64,000 bases of DNA from Bog-473 sp963728845 (lineage in GTDB: Bacteria > Actinomycetota > Acidimicrobiia > Acidimicrobiales > RAAP-2). The translations under genes were made by a program, and so were the position numbers. Location of the stretch: assembly GCA_963728845.1 (NCBI GenBank), contig CAVSLS010000055.1:134332-198331 (forward strand), written 5' to 3'. The notes beneath the pieces are model-generated. The model was not told the origin of the DNA. It saw nothing but the letters and a program-made list of their open reading frames with translations, and did not search any database. Shown here one piece after another: positions 1 through 9,879 of the stretch (within the stretch, counting starts at the first letter, position 1; every line of letters begins with the position of its first letter).

Positions 1-36
1 CGAATCCCCCGGTACCAAGCCTGACGCCGCCGTCAT
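1..36 (-). CDS. Possible 5' end of a minus-strand gene cut by the window edge
   Basis: An ATG at 36 opens a reading frame of 12 codons that runs off the left edge without a stop. It lies 70 bases downstream of the acyl-CoA dehydrogenase stop, in the same direction, so it could be the next gene of that operon. No Shine-Dalgarno sequence is visible and the fragment is too short to recognise. It could equally be chance. Confidence 0.2.
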   Translation of the reverse strand, partial: MTAASGLVPGDS

Positions 37-106
37 AGTACGCGCGCCCGCCGCCCACGTGCAGGACGCCGCCGCAGCCGTCCGGGGCCAGCGGCACCCG
101 GAGCGC

Positions 107-1339
107 CTAGGTCAGCGGCTCCTTCCACCCGGGCGACCCGGTCCGGGCCCCGGCCGCGACCCGCAACCCGATGAAGTTGCGCTGGGCCTCCACCGTGCCC
201 GCCCCGAAGCACAGGCCCCGGATGTCGCGGTAGGCCCGCTCGAGCGGGTACTCACGCGAGTAGCCGTAGCCGCCGTGGATCTGCATGGCCTCGTCACACA
301 CGAACTTGGCGGCCAGGTTCGCCGCCGTCTTGGCCAGCGCCGTCTCGAGCGGGGGCGGCGTGCCCCCCGGCCCGGCCAGCCGCACCGCCCGCGCCAGCAG
401 CAGCCGTGCCCCCTCGAGCTGCACGGCCATGTCGGCCAGCTTCCACTGCAGGCCCTGGAGCTCGGCCAGCGGTCGGCCCCCGATGACCCGCTCGTTCATG
501 TAGCGCACGGCGTGCTCGAGCGCCCCCTGGGCGGCACCGACGCACATCGACGCGTTGCCGCAGCGCTCGTGGTTGAGGTGTGACAGCAGCACCTTGAACG
601 CGTCGGTGCTCGAGGGGTCCCCGGCGATCAGCACGTCGTCGGCCGCGATCTCCACACCGTCGAAGGCCAGCTCGGCCTCGGTGGCGGCGTGGATCCCCAT
701 CCCCTTGTGCCGCCCGGTCACCGACACGCCGTCCCGGTCGGTCGGCACGATCACCGCGCCGATGCCCTTGGCCCCCTCCCCGCCGGGCCAGCGGCACCAG
801 ACCAGCACGCCCTCGGCCACGTCGCCCAGCGTCGAGTAGTTCTTGTAGGCGTTGAGGCGCCAGCGCCCCGGCCCGTCCTCCACCAGCGACGCCCGCATGT
901 TCTGGACCGCGGAGCCGGCATCGGGCTCGGTGATCCCGATGCTGATGAGCGCGTCGCCGTCCGCCACCGCGGGCAGCCAGCGCTCCTTCATCGCCTCCGG
1001 TCCGAGATGCTCGATGCCCCGCGGCGGCCCGTTGAAGTTCAGCTGGCAGCAGATGGCCGAGGACACATCGGCACGTGCGATCTCCTCCAAGACGATGGAG
1101 GCCTCGACGTCACCCAGGCCCATGCCGCCCCAGCGCTCCCCCACCGTGATGCGGAACAGGTCGGCCGCGGCCAGCGCCTTGCGCAACTCCGCCGGCACCA
1201 CCCCCTCCTCGTCGGCCTGGTGCGCGCGGGGCGCCACTTCGCGGGTGGCCACGTCGCGGGCCAGCTGGCGCAGCGCCGCCTGGTCCTCGCTCTCGGCCAG
1301 CAGGTCGACGCCCGGCCCCGCTCCCTCCGATCCGCTCAT
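107..1339 (-). CDS. Acyl-CoA dehydrogenase
   Basis: This is a cytosolic flavoenzyme that converts an acyl-CoA to its 2,3-enoyl-CoA, passing electrons to electron-transfer flavoprotein. The 410 residues match the family length. The helical N-terminal domain is followed by the signature ITEPDAGS (residues 136-143), and the C-terminal domain carries QIHGGYGYSREYPLERAYRD, typical of medium/short-chain members. The ATG at 1339 overlaps the stop of the upstream thiolase (TGATG), which fixes the start and implies translational coupling. Lying behind a thiolase and a DUF35 fusion, it probably serves degradation of a branched or ring-bearing acyl-CoA, but the substrate cannot be read from sequence. 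Confidence 0.93.
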   Translation of the reverse strand: MSGSEGAGPGVDLLAESEDQAALRQLARDVATREVAPRAHQADEEGVVPAELRKALAAADLFRITVGERWGGMGLGDVEASIVLEEIARADVSSAICCQLNFNGPPRGIEHLGPEAMKERWLPAVADGDALISIGITEPDAGSAVQNMRASLVEDGPGRWRLNAYKNYSTLGDVAEGVLVWCRWPGGEGAKGIGAVIVPTDRDGVSVTGRHKGMGIHAATEAELAFDGVEIAADDVLIAGDPSSTDAFKVLLSHLNHERCGNASMCVGAAQGALEHAVRYMNERVIGGRPLAELQGLQWKLADMAVQLEGARLLLARAVRLAGPGGTPPPLETALAKTAANLAAKFVCDEAMQIHGGYGYSREYPLERAYRDIRGLCFGAGTVEAQRNFIGLRVAAGARTGSPGWKEPLT

Positions 1340-2537
1340 CAGCCGAGCTCGGTGCCGACGATGCCCACGAAGCTGACGCCCTCGCCCGGCGCTCCCCCCA
1401 GGTTGTGCGTGAGTCCCAACGTCCGGCCCGGCCCGACGGTGTTGATCTGGCGCTCCGGCGGCGCCTCGCCCCGCAGCTGGAGCCAGCACTCGAAGAGCAT
1501 GCGCAGGCCCGAGGCCCCGATGGGGTGGCCGAAGCTCTTCAAGCCGCCGTCGGGGTTGACCGGCAGGTCCCCGTCGCGGTCGAAGGTGCCCTCGAGCACC
1601 TCCTTCCACGCCGTGCCGCGCTCGGCGAAGCCCAGGTCCTCCATCAGGACCAGCTCGGTGGGCGTGAAGCAGTCGTGCACCTCCGCCATGGCCAGCTGCG
1701 CGCGGGCTCGGTGATCCCGGCCTGCGCGTAGGCGTCGGCCGCGGAGCGCACGACCTCCTCGAAGGTGGTGTAGTCGTAGGCCGGGTCGATCGGCCCCGCC
1801 GCCGGTCCCGCCACGAAGGCGAGCGCTTTCACGTACAGCGGGTTCTCGCAGTACCGGTGGGCGTCGGAGGCCCTGCAGATGATGGCCGCCGCCGAGCCGT
1901 CGCTCACTCCGCTGCAGTCGAAGACGCCGAGGTCGCCCGCCACCAGTGGCGCCTTGGCGATGGTCTCCATGGAGACTTCCTTTTGGAACTGCGCCCGCGG
2001 GTTGCGCGCCCCGTTCTGGTGGTTCTTGAAGGCGATGCGGCTCATGACCTCCTTCAACTGCTCGCGGTCGACGCCGTACTTGTGGGCGTACGACGGAGCC
2101 AGGAAGGAGAAGGCGGCCGGTGACGACAGACCCGGGTCGGTGCCGTCGCCCACGGCCCGGATCCCGGTCAGTCCGGAGTAGCCGGTGTCCTTGAGCTTCT
2201 CGACCCCGATGGCCATCGCGGTGTCGTAGGCACCCGACGCCACCGCGTAGCAGGCGTTGCGGAAGGCCTCGGATCCCGTTGCGCAGTAATTCTCCACCCG
2301 GGTCACCGGCTTGTAGTCCAGCTTGAGCGGCCGTGACAGGGTGACGCCGCAGACGCCCGAGGTCATGGTGCCGAGCCAGAACGCGTCGATGTCGTGGAGC
2401 GGTATCCCGGCCGAGGCCGCCGCGTCCGTTGCGGCGTCGGTCAGCAGGTCGTCGACGCCCTTGTCCCACAGCTCGCCGAAGCGCGTGCAGCCCATGCCGA
2501 TGATGGCCACCTGGTCGCGGATCCCGCTGCTTCCCAT
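1339..2537 (-). CDS. Thiolase family (SCP-x/lipid-transfer type), one frameshift
   Basis: This thiolase-superfamily protein would perform or reverse Claisen/aldol cleavage of a CoA ester. The N-terminal part includes the nucleophile region NYCATGSEAFRNA, and the C-terminal part has HDCFTPTELVLMEDLGF and KSFGHPIGASGLRM (second catalytic His motif). These two parts lie in different frames that meet near 1706. Adding one C to a CCC run restores GITEP-RAQLAMAEVHDCF and gives 399 residues, so the break is probably a sequencing indel. The ATG at 2537 has GGAG in front and lies 2 bases after the stop of the HMGS-like/DUF35 gene. A thiolase next to a DUF35 protein recalls the steroid side-chain aldolase pairs (Ltp2-ChsH2 type); that link is inference. 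Confidence 0.88.
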
Positions 2538-2539
2538 GG

Positions 2540-4009
2540 CTACTCTCCTCGCTCCGCTGGTCGGGCCGTGCCGGCCGGACGGGCCTTCCAGAAGTAATTG
2601 TGCACGCCCTGCGCCGTCCAGACGCGGCGGAAGGTCATGGTGACGCGGTCGCCGATGGCCAGCTCCGACGCCACGACGTCGGTGATCTCGCAGCGATAGC
2701 GGCCGCCGTCGTCGAAGTCGACGATGACGCCCACCACGGGCGGCGAGAGGCTGAAGGCCAGGTGGTCGATGGTGAAGGTGGCCACCGTCCCCGGCACGTC
2801 GGCGAGGCGCTCGGCCTGCATCTGGTCGATGGCGTGGCAGGACAGGCAGGCCCGCGTGGGGGGCATGTGGCGGAAGCCGCACACGAGGCACCGGCTCCCC
2901 ACGAAGGCGTACTTCCACTCCTCGGAACGGTGCACCGTCGGTGCACCCGGTCGCTCCGGATCGGGCCGGCGCGGCGGCTCCCTGCGCAGCTGACCCCGCC
3001 AGGTCAGGAACGTCGCGTACGAGAGGTCGTCGCGCCCCGCGGCTACTTGCTCGCCCACCGAGGGCACACCGGCCTCGACCCGCGCCCGCTGTGCGGCGTC
3101 CAGCGCGCCGGTGGTGCGCAAGACCAGTGCGTCGGCGCCGTCCGCCAGTGACAGCACGACGATGACCTGCCCCGGCCGGGCCCGCTCGAGGACGTCACAC
3201 AGGGCGACGGCCGCATGGGCTGCGCCGAGGTTGCCCACCACCCCGGTCAGTTCCGGGGCGAGCACCCCGTCGCGTACCCCGAGGCTCGCCGCGGCGGACC
3301 GCACCGCCCGTACGTGCAGGCCCGTGACGACGGCGTGGTCGACGTCGCCTTCCGCCAGCCCGGCGTCCTTCAGCGCCGCCGCGAAGGCCTCCCGGGCCAG
3401 GGGCACGTAGAGCTCCTCGCCGAAACGTTCCTCCCAGACGTGCGAGTCCGCCTCGCCGGGCACGCGCCAGCGGTCGAGGAACTCGTCGCTCGCCGCGCCG
3501 CGGCCGACCAGCTCGGCGACGCCCCCTTCCGGCGCGCACACGAAGGCCGCCGCTCCGTCCCCGCTGTCACGCTCCTCGGCCGAGCCGGCCAGACCGGTGC
3601 GCAGGTCGGAGAGGACTGCCAGCGTGGTGCGGCCGCGACCACCGCCGCTCCCGGCGGCTCCCAGACCCTGCAACAGCGTCCCGACGGCCGAGCGCGACGA
3701 TCCCGCGAAGTCGTACGCGCCGCAGGCTCGCGCCAGACCGAGCGCCGCGTGCACCGTCGTCGCGCTCGTCTTGTCGAGGTAGCCGGGGTCCGGCGTGGAG
3801 AGGAGCAGGTCCTGCACCGACCCAGCGCCGGGGCCGACCGCCAGAGCCCGCCGCCCCGCCTCCACCGCCAACGTGGTGGTGTCCTCGTCGTGGGAGGCCA
3901 CCGTTCGGGTCCCCTTCCCGCCGCCGCTCCCCAGCACAGCGGCGATGGCCGTTCGCCGGAGGCGCCAGAAGGGCAGGTACGTGCCCCATGCCGCGATCCC
4001 GCTGCTCAT
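2540..4009 (-). CDS. HMG-CoA synthase/KAS III-like domain fused to DUF35 zinc-ribbon OB-fold
   Basis: This 489-residue protein has two modules. Residues about 1-320 resemble the thiolase-fold initiating synthases (HMG-CoA synthase or 3-ketoacyl-ACP synthase III). Residues about 350-489 are a DUF35 unit with a rubredoxin-like zinc ribbon, CLVCGFRHMPPTRACLSC, and an OB-fold that normally docks on a thiolase. The usual active-site Cys of the synthase half is not obvious: ACGAYDFAGSSRSAVG lies near the expected place, so the chemistry is uncertain. It heads a tight run with the thiolase (2-base gap) and the acyl-CoA dehydrogenase. Fusions of this kind are usually annotated as OB-fold domain or hydroxymethylglutaryl-CoA synthase family proteins. 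I infer a CoA-ester condensation or retro-aldol role. Confidence 0.87.
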   Translation of the reverse strand: MSSGIAAWGTYLPFWRLRRTAIAAVLGSGGGKGTRTVASHDEDTTTLAVEAGRRALAVGPGAGSVQDLLLSTPDPGYLDKTSATTVHAALGLARACGAYDFAGSSRSAVGTLLQGLGAAGSGGGRGRTTLAVLSDLRTGLAGSAEERDSGDGAAAFVCAPEGGVAELVGRGAASDEFLDRWRVPGEADSHVWEERFGEELYVPLAREAFAAALKDAGLAEGDVDHAVVTGLHVRAVRSAAASLGVRDGVLAPELTGVVGNLGAAHAAVALCDVLERARPGQVIVVLSLADGADALVLRTTGALDAAQRARVEAGVPSVGEQVAAGRDDLSYATFLTWRGQLRREPPRRPDPERPGAPTVHRSEEWKYAFVGSRCLVCGFRHMPPTRACLSCHAIDQMQAERLADVPGTVATFTIDHLAFSLSPPVVGVIVDFDDGGRYRCEITDVVASELAIGDRVTMTFRRVWTAQGVHNYFWKARPAGTARPAERGE

Positions 4010-4058
4010 GGACCGATCATGACAGATGTGCCCGGGACCTCGACCCGGGTCGACGCGT

Positions 4059-5891
4059 TCAAACCGCGGACGCCGGCCGCTCGGCCCGCATCTCGGCCCG
4101 CATCTCGGCCCGCCGGGCCTCCGTCGCCGCCACGTCCACCTCCAGGGTCAGCTCCTCCAGCGAGCCGGTGAGCACGACGCCGTAGTCGCGCCGGGCGCCC
4201 TCCACGCTCACGTACTCGTCCAGCACGTCGTCCAAGACCGCAGCGGCGGGGCGCTCCAACGGGTCGCCCCAGCCGCCGCCGCCCCCGTAGTCGAAGTTGA
4301 TCCGGTCGCCCGCCTCCATCGGCACCCAGTCGGCCGTGTGCTGCACCAGCAGCTCGCGATCCGAGCCGTAGCGCAGCCGCAACTGGTTCGGCGCGCCCGG
4401 GCGGCCGCCGGCGATGCCCGGCATCGGGTACTTCATGCCCACCACGTAGGTGTAGACGTGCGAAGGGACGCGCACTTCCTTGATGTAGTGAGACCCGCAG
4501 CCGCCGCGCCACTGCCCAGCACCGCCCGAGTCGGTGCGGTAGTCACGGCTCCACTGAATGTGCGGGTACAGCGACTCGTTGATTTCCGCCGTCGCCTTCC
4601 ACAGGTTGCCGAACGAAGCCGAGACGGCACCCCAGGCGTCCATTCCCTTGGCGGCGTTGCACCAGCCGGCGTACACCTCGGCCGACCCGTCGACGAACAT
4701 CTGGCCGCTGCGGGGGTCGACGCCGCGGATCGTGGTCGGGATCCCCGTCTTGTAGGTCTGGGGCACCGCACGCTCGGGCAGCACGCCGGACATCGCCACC
4801 GCGATCACCTCGCCGACGTCGGCGCCCGGGTGGTGCGTCCCGCCGGAGACCGGCTTGCCCGGCTGGGGGTTCATCACGCACCCCAGGGGCACGATCAGCT
4901 CGATGGAGTTGAAGAACCCCTCGTTCTTCGGGATCTCGGGGTCCATCATGGCGGCGATCTGCGCCACCGTGTAGCCGCGGGTGTTGCCGTAGGTCGACCA
5001 GGACTGGAGCTCCTGGCGCTCGTCGCTCCCCGTGTAGTCGATGGTCAGCTTCGGCCCGTCCACGGTGATCGTGACGTGCAGATGGATGTCGGGGTTCCCC
5101 AGCGGGTCGTGGTCCACGTAGGCGTCTCCCTCGTAGACGCCGTCCGGCCACGCCGAGACCTCCTCGGCGAAGCGCTTCGCCGCGTAGTCGATCATGTGGT
5201 CGACCGCGGACTCAATCATGTCGACGCCGTATCGCTCGACGAGGCCGACAAGGTTGTCCGCCGCCTGCTTGGCCGCCCCGATCTGGGCCCGGATGTCGCC
5301 GAGATACCCGTCCAGCCGGTTGTTCACCTGCAGGGCGTAGAGCACGTCTCGGCGCTCGACCCCGCGGTCGAGGACCTTGATCACCGGCCAGCGCACGCCC
5401 TCGCCCCAGATGTCCGTGGCCGTCACGTTGTACCCGCCGGGCACGGCGCCGCCGGTGTCACCGTGGTGGCACTGGATCGACGCGATCAATACCAGGTGCC
5501 CGTCCACGACGACCGGCGCAAACACGTTGTAGTCGGGTAGGTGCCCGCCGCCGTGGTACGGGTCATTGGCCACGAACACGTCGCCCTGGCGGAACTCGTC
5601 CACGCCGAGGAAGTCGAGGGCGAAGCGAACGGGCAACGTCGAGGTGAGCATGAACTGCGGGATGCCGACGCTCAGCGCGGCGAGCCGACCCTTGCCGTCG
5701 AGGATGGTGGCGTTGCGCTCGTTGGACTGGTTCAGGATCGGCGTGGTGGCGGTCCGCGAGACGTACATGGCCATCTCGAAGCAGACCGTCTCCATCGTCC
5801 CTCGGATGACCTCGGCGGTCACCGGGTCGACGGCACCGTCCAGCATGAGGCGGCCCCTCGGTCCTGCCAGTGCCTGCAGATCGACGTTCAT
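4059..5891 (-). CDS. Hydantoinase B/oxoprolinase family protein
   Basis: This 610-residue protein is a full-length HyuB-type subunit (PF02538). Visible family features include TVCFEMAMYVSRTA near the N-terminus, FVANDPYHGGGHLPDYNVF about residue 105, and PGGYNVTATDIWGEG about residue 150. The family acts with a HyuA-type ATPase subunit in ATP-dependent opening of hydantoins or 5-oxoproline, or in acetone/acetophenone carboxylation. No HyuA partner lies on either side, which is unusual: the neighbours are the DUF35 fusion and a secreted repeat protein. The partner may be encoded elsewhere, or this is an orphan. The substrate is unknown. Confidence 0.92.
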   Translation of the reverse strand: MNVDLQALAGPRGRLMLDGAVDPVTAEVIRGTMETVCFEMAMYVSRTATTPILNQSNERNATILDGKGRLAALSVGIPQFMLTSTLPVRFALDFLGVDEFRQGDVFVANDPYHGGGHLPDYNVFAPVVVDGHLVLIASIQCHHGDTGGAVPGGYNVTATDIWGEGVRWPVIKVLDRGVERRDVLYALQVNNRLDGYLGDIRAQIGAAKQAADNLVGLVERYGVDMIESAVDHMIDYAAKRFAEEVSAWPDGVYEGDAYVDHDPLGNPDIHLHVTITVDGPKLTIDYTGSDERQELQSWSTYGNTRGYTVAQIAAMMDPEIPKNEGFFNSIELIVPLGCVMNPQPGKPVSGGTHHPGADVGEVIAVAMSGVLPERAVPQTYKTGIPTTIRGVDPRSGQMFVDGSAEVYAGWCNAAKGMDAWGAVSASFGNLWKATAEINESLYPHIQWSRDYRTDSGGAGQWRGGCGSHYIKEVRVPSHVYTYVVGMKYPMPGIAGGRPGAPNQLRLRYGSDRELLVQHTADWVPMEAGDRINFDYGGGGGWGDPLERPAAAVLDDVLDEYVSVEGARRDYGVVLTGSLEELTLEVDVAATEARRAEMRAEMRAERPASAV

Positions 5892-6002
5892 GGCCCCTCC
5901 CTCGGACCTCGCCCGGCGGCGGGTCCAGCGGCGCGTTGGGTGTCATCTCGAATGCCCGCCACCGGCCGCGGCCAGGGCATTCCGGGCGACCGATTGCTGA
6001 CA

Positions 6003-6029
6003 GCCGTGTCACCTTTCACTGTACACGGC
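6003..6029. promoter_or_regulatory. Candidate operator upstream of the hydantoinase B gene
   Basis: Seven-base arms GCCGTGT and ACACGGC form a perfect inverted repeat with a 13-base spacer. It lies about 110 bases upstream of the hydantoinase B start, in a 232-base gene-free stretch. TetR/GntR-type regulators bind sites of this shape, but no regulator gene is adjacent and a chance palindrome is possible. Confidence 0.25.
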
Positions 6030-6123
6030 CCCTACCGGGGCGCCCCGTCCCGGGGCGCGCCGCCCCGCGCCGATCCCGAGCCGTCCTGGCGGCCCACACC
6101 GCCCGGCGCCGAACCCCCGGGAC

Positions 6124-8105
6124 CTAGCCGGCGATCCCCACGATGGGCTTGTTGAGCACGATGGAGCCCGTCGAGCCCAAGAAGGGCGGTCCGCCGCTCG
6201 TCGGGTAGGTGAAGACCCCGCCGTCCGAGCCGCTCAGGTAGTAGCCGCCCGGCCACCGTTGTCATCCCCACGATGGGCTTGTTGAGCACGAGCGAGCCCG
6301 TCGACCCGAAGAACGGCGGACCGCCGGTCGTCGGGAACGTGAAGATGCCCCCGTCGCTCGCCACGAGGTAGTACCCGCCGACCGACGGGCGCGGCCATGC
6401 CGACCACGGGCTTGTTGAGTACGAGCGAACCGGTCGAGCCGTAGAACTGGGCGTCGCCGTAGCTGAAGATGCCTCCGTCGGAGGCCACCAGCCAGTAACC
6501 CTTTCCGTCGGGTGTCGCCGCCATGCCCACGATCGGCTTGTTGAGCTTGATGAGCCCAGTCGATCCGTAGAACTGGGCGTCGCCGTAGCTGAAGATCCCG
6601 CCGTCGGTGGCGACGAGCCAGTAGCCCGCCCCGTCCGCGGTGATCGCCATGCCGACGATCGGGGGCGTTGAGGTGGATGATCCCGTGGAGCCGTAGAACT
6701 GGGCCGAGCCGTAGTTGAAGATGCCTCCGTCGGAGGCCACGATGTCGTAGCCGTCGCCGCCGGGCATGACCGCCATGCCCACGATCGGCTTGTTGAGCAT
6801 GAGGGAGCCCGGTCGACCCGAGGAAGGGCGCGCCCGCCCCGTAGGCGAACATGCCGCCGTCGGTGGCCACGAAGCGGTAGCCCGAACGCGCGATCGGAGC
6901 GGAGATGGCGAAGCTGGACAACGTCGTCGGGCTCGTCTTGTAATTGCCCACGGCGACGCAGGCCCAGTCGGTGACGCACGACTCGCCCGCCAGCGTGGTT
7001 TGCCAGCGTGCCCTGGTTCGGCGTGCCGCTCACGATCGACCACGACGTGCCGTTCCAGCTGAGGGCCGAGGTCGCGGGCGAGACCCCCGAGGCGGCGCCG
7101 CCGAGCCGACCGCGCTGCACGTGGTCTGGCTGAAGCAGTCGACGGCCATGAGGCCTTGGTTCAGGGTCGGCGAGGTGTCGGGGACGTTCGGGATGATGCC
7201 CACATCGAGCCGTTCCAGGTCTCGATCAGGTTCTGGTTGTGGGTGGCGTTGATCTGGCCCGCGGCCTGACAGAACGAGGCACCGGCGCACGAGACGGAGG
7301 CCAGGAAGCTGCCGGTCACGCCGGCACCGCTGGGAGACGGCGACGGTGACGAGCGACCACGACGATCCGTTCCACTTCTCGCTGAACGGCGTGGCCGTCG
7401 CAGTCCCGTCGTTGGTGGTCCCGACGGCGATGCACGAGGTCGTCGTCACGCAGTCCATGCCCGTCGCTTCGATCAGTGGAGGGCTGCCCGATGCGGTCGG
7501 GGTCGCCGCAGGTACCGAGCGACAACGCCTTCCCGTTCCACTGGTTGCCGAACACCTCCGGGGTGCTGACGTTGTATCCCGTTCCCAGCGTCTCGCACAC
7601 CGTCGTCGAGACGCAGGAGACCGACTAGAGCGCCGCCCCTCCCGTGACGTCGGACGGGATCACCGGGGTGGCCAGCGTCCACGACCGTCCCGTTCCAGGT
7701 CTCGGCCACCGCTCCCAGGCCGGACGAGCCCACCGCCATGCAGAACGACGGACCGACGCAGGACACGGACACGAGGTTGTCGCCAACCGTGGCGGGGACG
7801 TTGACGCTCGGTACGACGGCCCACGACGAGCCGTTCCACTGCTCGACGAGGGTTCCCGCCTCCCGCTCCGCCGTTCTGCTGTCCGACCGCCATGCAGAAG
7901 GACGCCGTCGCGCAGGAGACGTCGTTCAGAAGGTTCGACCCTGATGCCGACGCCGCGTTGGCATTGGTCCAGTCGAGGCGCTCACCGTCGGGGGCGACGT
8001 GAGGGGCGTGGTCCCGCCCGATGCGACGGGTCCCGTCACGAGTCCCAGCCCGACAACGACGGCACTGGCACCAACTGCGGTCAGCGTTCGGATCATGCGA
8101 CGCAT
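6124..8105 (-). CDS. Large secreted repeat protein, multiply frameshifted
   Basis: The start MRRMIRTLTAVGASAVVVGL is a signal peptide. Next come at least four copies of a Cys-containing repeat of the form SCxxxxFCMAVG...WNGxxW (about 7000-7950). The C-terminal part has about seven roughly 35-residue repeats of the form GYWLVASDGGIFSYGDAQFY followed by GSTG...LNKPIVGMA (about 6130-6900). The last copy ends in KPIVGIAG and a TAG. At least eight frame changes break the gene. Those checked (about 6243, 6388, 6662, 6808) are each cured by removing one base from a G/C run, giving about 660 residues. The second repeat type is common in secreted proteins of Acidimicrobiia and probably folds as a beta-propeller-like surface domain. 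The function is unknown. Confidence 0.8.
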
Positions 8106-8187
8106 CCCAGCCTCCTAGCATCCACTCTCATATCCCGTCCGGCCGGACAGCGTAGGACCATGGGCCGGCGCCGTCGAACGCCTCGCC

Positions 8188-8930
8188 TCAGGCCGTCGCG
8201 ACGACCACCAGCTCCCAGCTGTCGAGCTCCAGTGGGCCGCCGCCCCCGGCCTGGAACCGCACGTCTTTGAAACCCGCGTTGTTCGAGCCACACGACCCAC
8301 TCGGGCGGGGTGGGGAGCCGGACGAAGTAGGAGGCGCGCCGGATCTCACCCTCGCGGTGGACCGTGCGCTCGATCGCCATCCGGCCGCGCACGGGATCGA
8401 ACGTGGAGAGCTCGACCATGGTGTCGTCACCGCGCTGGACGACCACGGCGTCGGGTGCAGGGGTGAAGTGCCGGACGCCGCCGTCGTGGTGCATGGTGTC
8501 GATGGCCACCTTTCCGCCGGGCCGCAGGACTCGGTGGAACTCCCCGAGGACCCGGTGACAGTCCGCGTCGTCGTAGTAGCCGAAGGAATTCAGCCAGCAC
8601 ACCACCGCGTCGAAGGGCCCCTCGACGGGCAGGTTGCGCACGTCTCCCACCAGGTAGTCGGCGGCACCGCGCGGCGGTTGGGCGCTCCGCACGGGCCTGC
8701 TCGACGTATGCCGGCGTGATGTCGACGCCCGTCACCAGCATCCCCGCCGCGGCCAGGCGGCGGGCGATCCGACCATGGCCACACGGCACGTCGAGGATCC
8801 GTGACCCGGCCGGGAGGTCGAGGAGTCCCAGGATCTCCGCGGTGTCGGAGTCCGAGTGCTCGTCGTCGATCGAGTCCTCGTAGAAGTAGAGGTAGTCGTC
8901 ACCGAACGTGCTCTCCAAGTCGAACGTCAT
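8188..8930 (-). CDS. Class I SAM-dependent methyltransferase, two frameshifts
   Basis: The three frames join into one methyltransferase of about 247 residues. Motif I is RILDVPCGHGRIARRLA (about residue 45), the acidic end of beta-2 is VTGVDITP, motif post-II is FDAVVCWLNSFGYY, and RVLRPGGKVAIDT is the usual beta-5 loop. The frames change near 8680 and near 8275. The second is cured by removing one T from TTT, giving GFKDVRF, and the protein ends ELVVVATA. The acceptor substrate cannot be told. It is transcribed divergently from the thioesterase-like gene, with a 33-base gap. It could methylate a small molecule or a protein. Confidence 0.8.
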
Positions 8931-8963
8931 GCGTCATCATCGTCGCCGGTAGGGTCGGGCTGC

Positions 8964-9813
8964 ATGCGGGATCCCGACGACCTCTCCTTCGAGGGGGCGA
9001 CGGCGGTGCGGCCCACCGCCGATCCGGGCCTGTTCGAGGCGGACGTGCACGAGCACTGGACGGTGGGCGACAAGCCGAACGGCGGCTACCTCCTGGCGCT
9101 CCTCGGGCGTGCGGCCCGCCTCAGCGGTCGGACCGGCGGCGGCCCGGACTGGGAGGTCGTCGTCCTCCGCCATCACCTACCTGCGGCCGCCCGACCCCGG
9201 GCCGGCCACCGTCCGCACGACGCTCCTCCGGCAGGGCCGCTCGGCGTCACACGTGCATGCCGTCATGGCCCAGGACGGCCGCGATCTGGTCGACGCCGTG
9301 TTCGTGCTCGGTGAGCTGCCGGCCGAGCCGACGTCGCGCTACGACGGCACCCCGCCGCTGCACGTACCGCAGGCGGATGCGTGCGTGCGCCTTGGCCCCC
9401 GTCTTCCCGGCGGTGTCTACGTGGGGATCATGGATGTCCTCGACCTCAGGCTCAGTCCGGACACGCTGCCCTTCACCGACTCACCCCCGCCTGATGATGC
9501 CCGGGCGGAGTTGCGCGGGTGGACCCGCTTCGCCGACGGCCGGGAGCCCGATCCCCTCTCACTGCTCTTCTCGGTCGACGCCATTCCGCCTGCCACGCTC
9601 ATGATCGGGTCGACCGGTTGGGTGCCCACGCTGCAGATGTCGGTGTACGTCCGCGCTCGCCCGGCACCGGGCTGGCTCGGCATTCGCATGTCGGCCAACC
9701 TGGTGAGCGACGGCATGGTCGACGAGACCTGCGTCCTGTGGGACAGCCGGGGCCTGGTGGTGGCGCAGTCCACCCAGTTGGCGCGGCTCCGCTTCCCCGA
9801 CGACCCCGGCTAG
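8964..9813 (+). CDS. Thioesterase-like (double hot-dog) protein, one frameshift
   Basis: The start MRDPDDLSFEGATAV leads to HWTVGDKPNGGYLLALLGRA, the typical N-terminus of the TesB-like/PF13622 acyl-CoA thioesterase family. The second half contains TGWVPTLQMSVYVRARPAPG and DETCVLWDSRGLVVAQSTQL, matching the C-terminal hot-dog. The family hydrolyses acyl-CoA to free acid and CoA in the cytosol. The frame changes near 9172, and removing one C restores EVVVSAITYLRPPDPG and gives 282 residues. It lies 33 bases from a divergent methyltransferase and 66 bases before the GNAT gene. The chain-length preference is unknown. Confidence 0.83.
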
Positions 9814-9879
9814 AGGGCGTCGCCGGCTCTAGCCTGTCGCCGTGCTCTCGAGCGCGGCAGGCGCCGCTCGCCCATCGCC

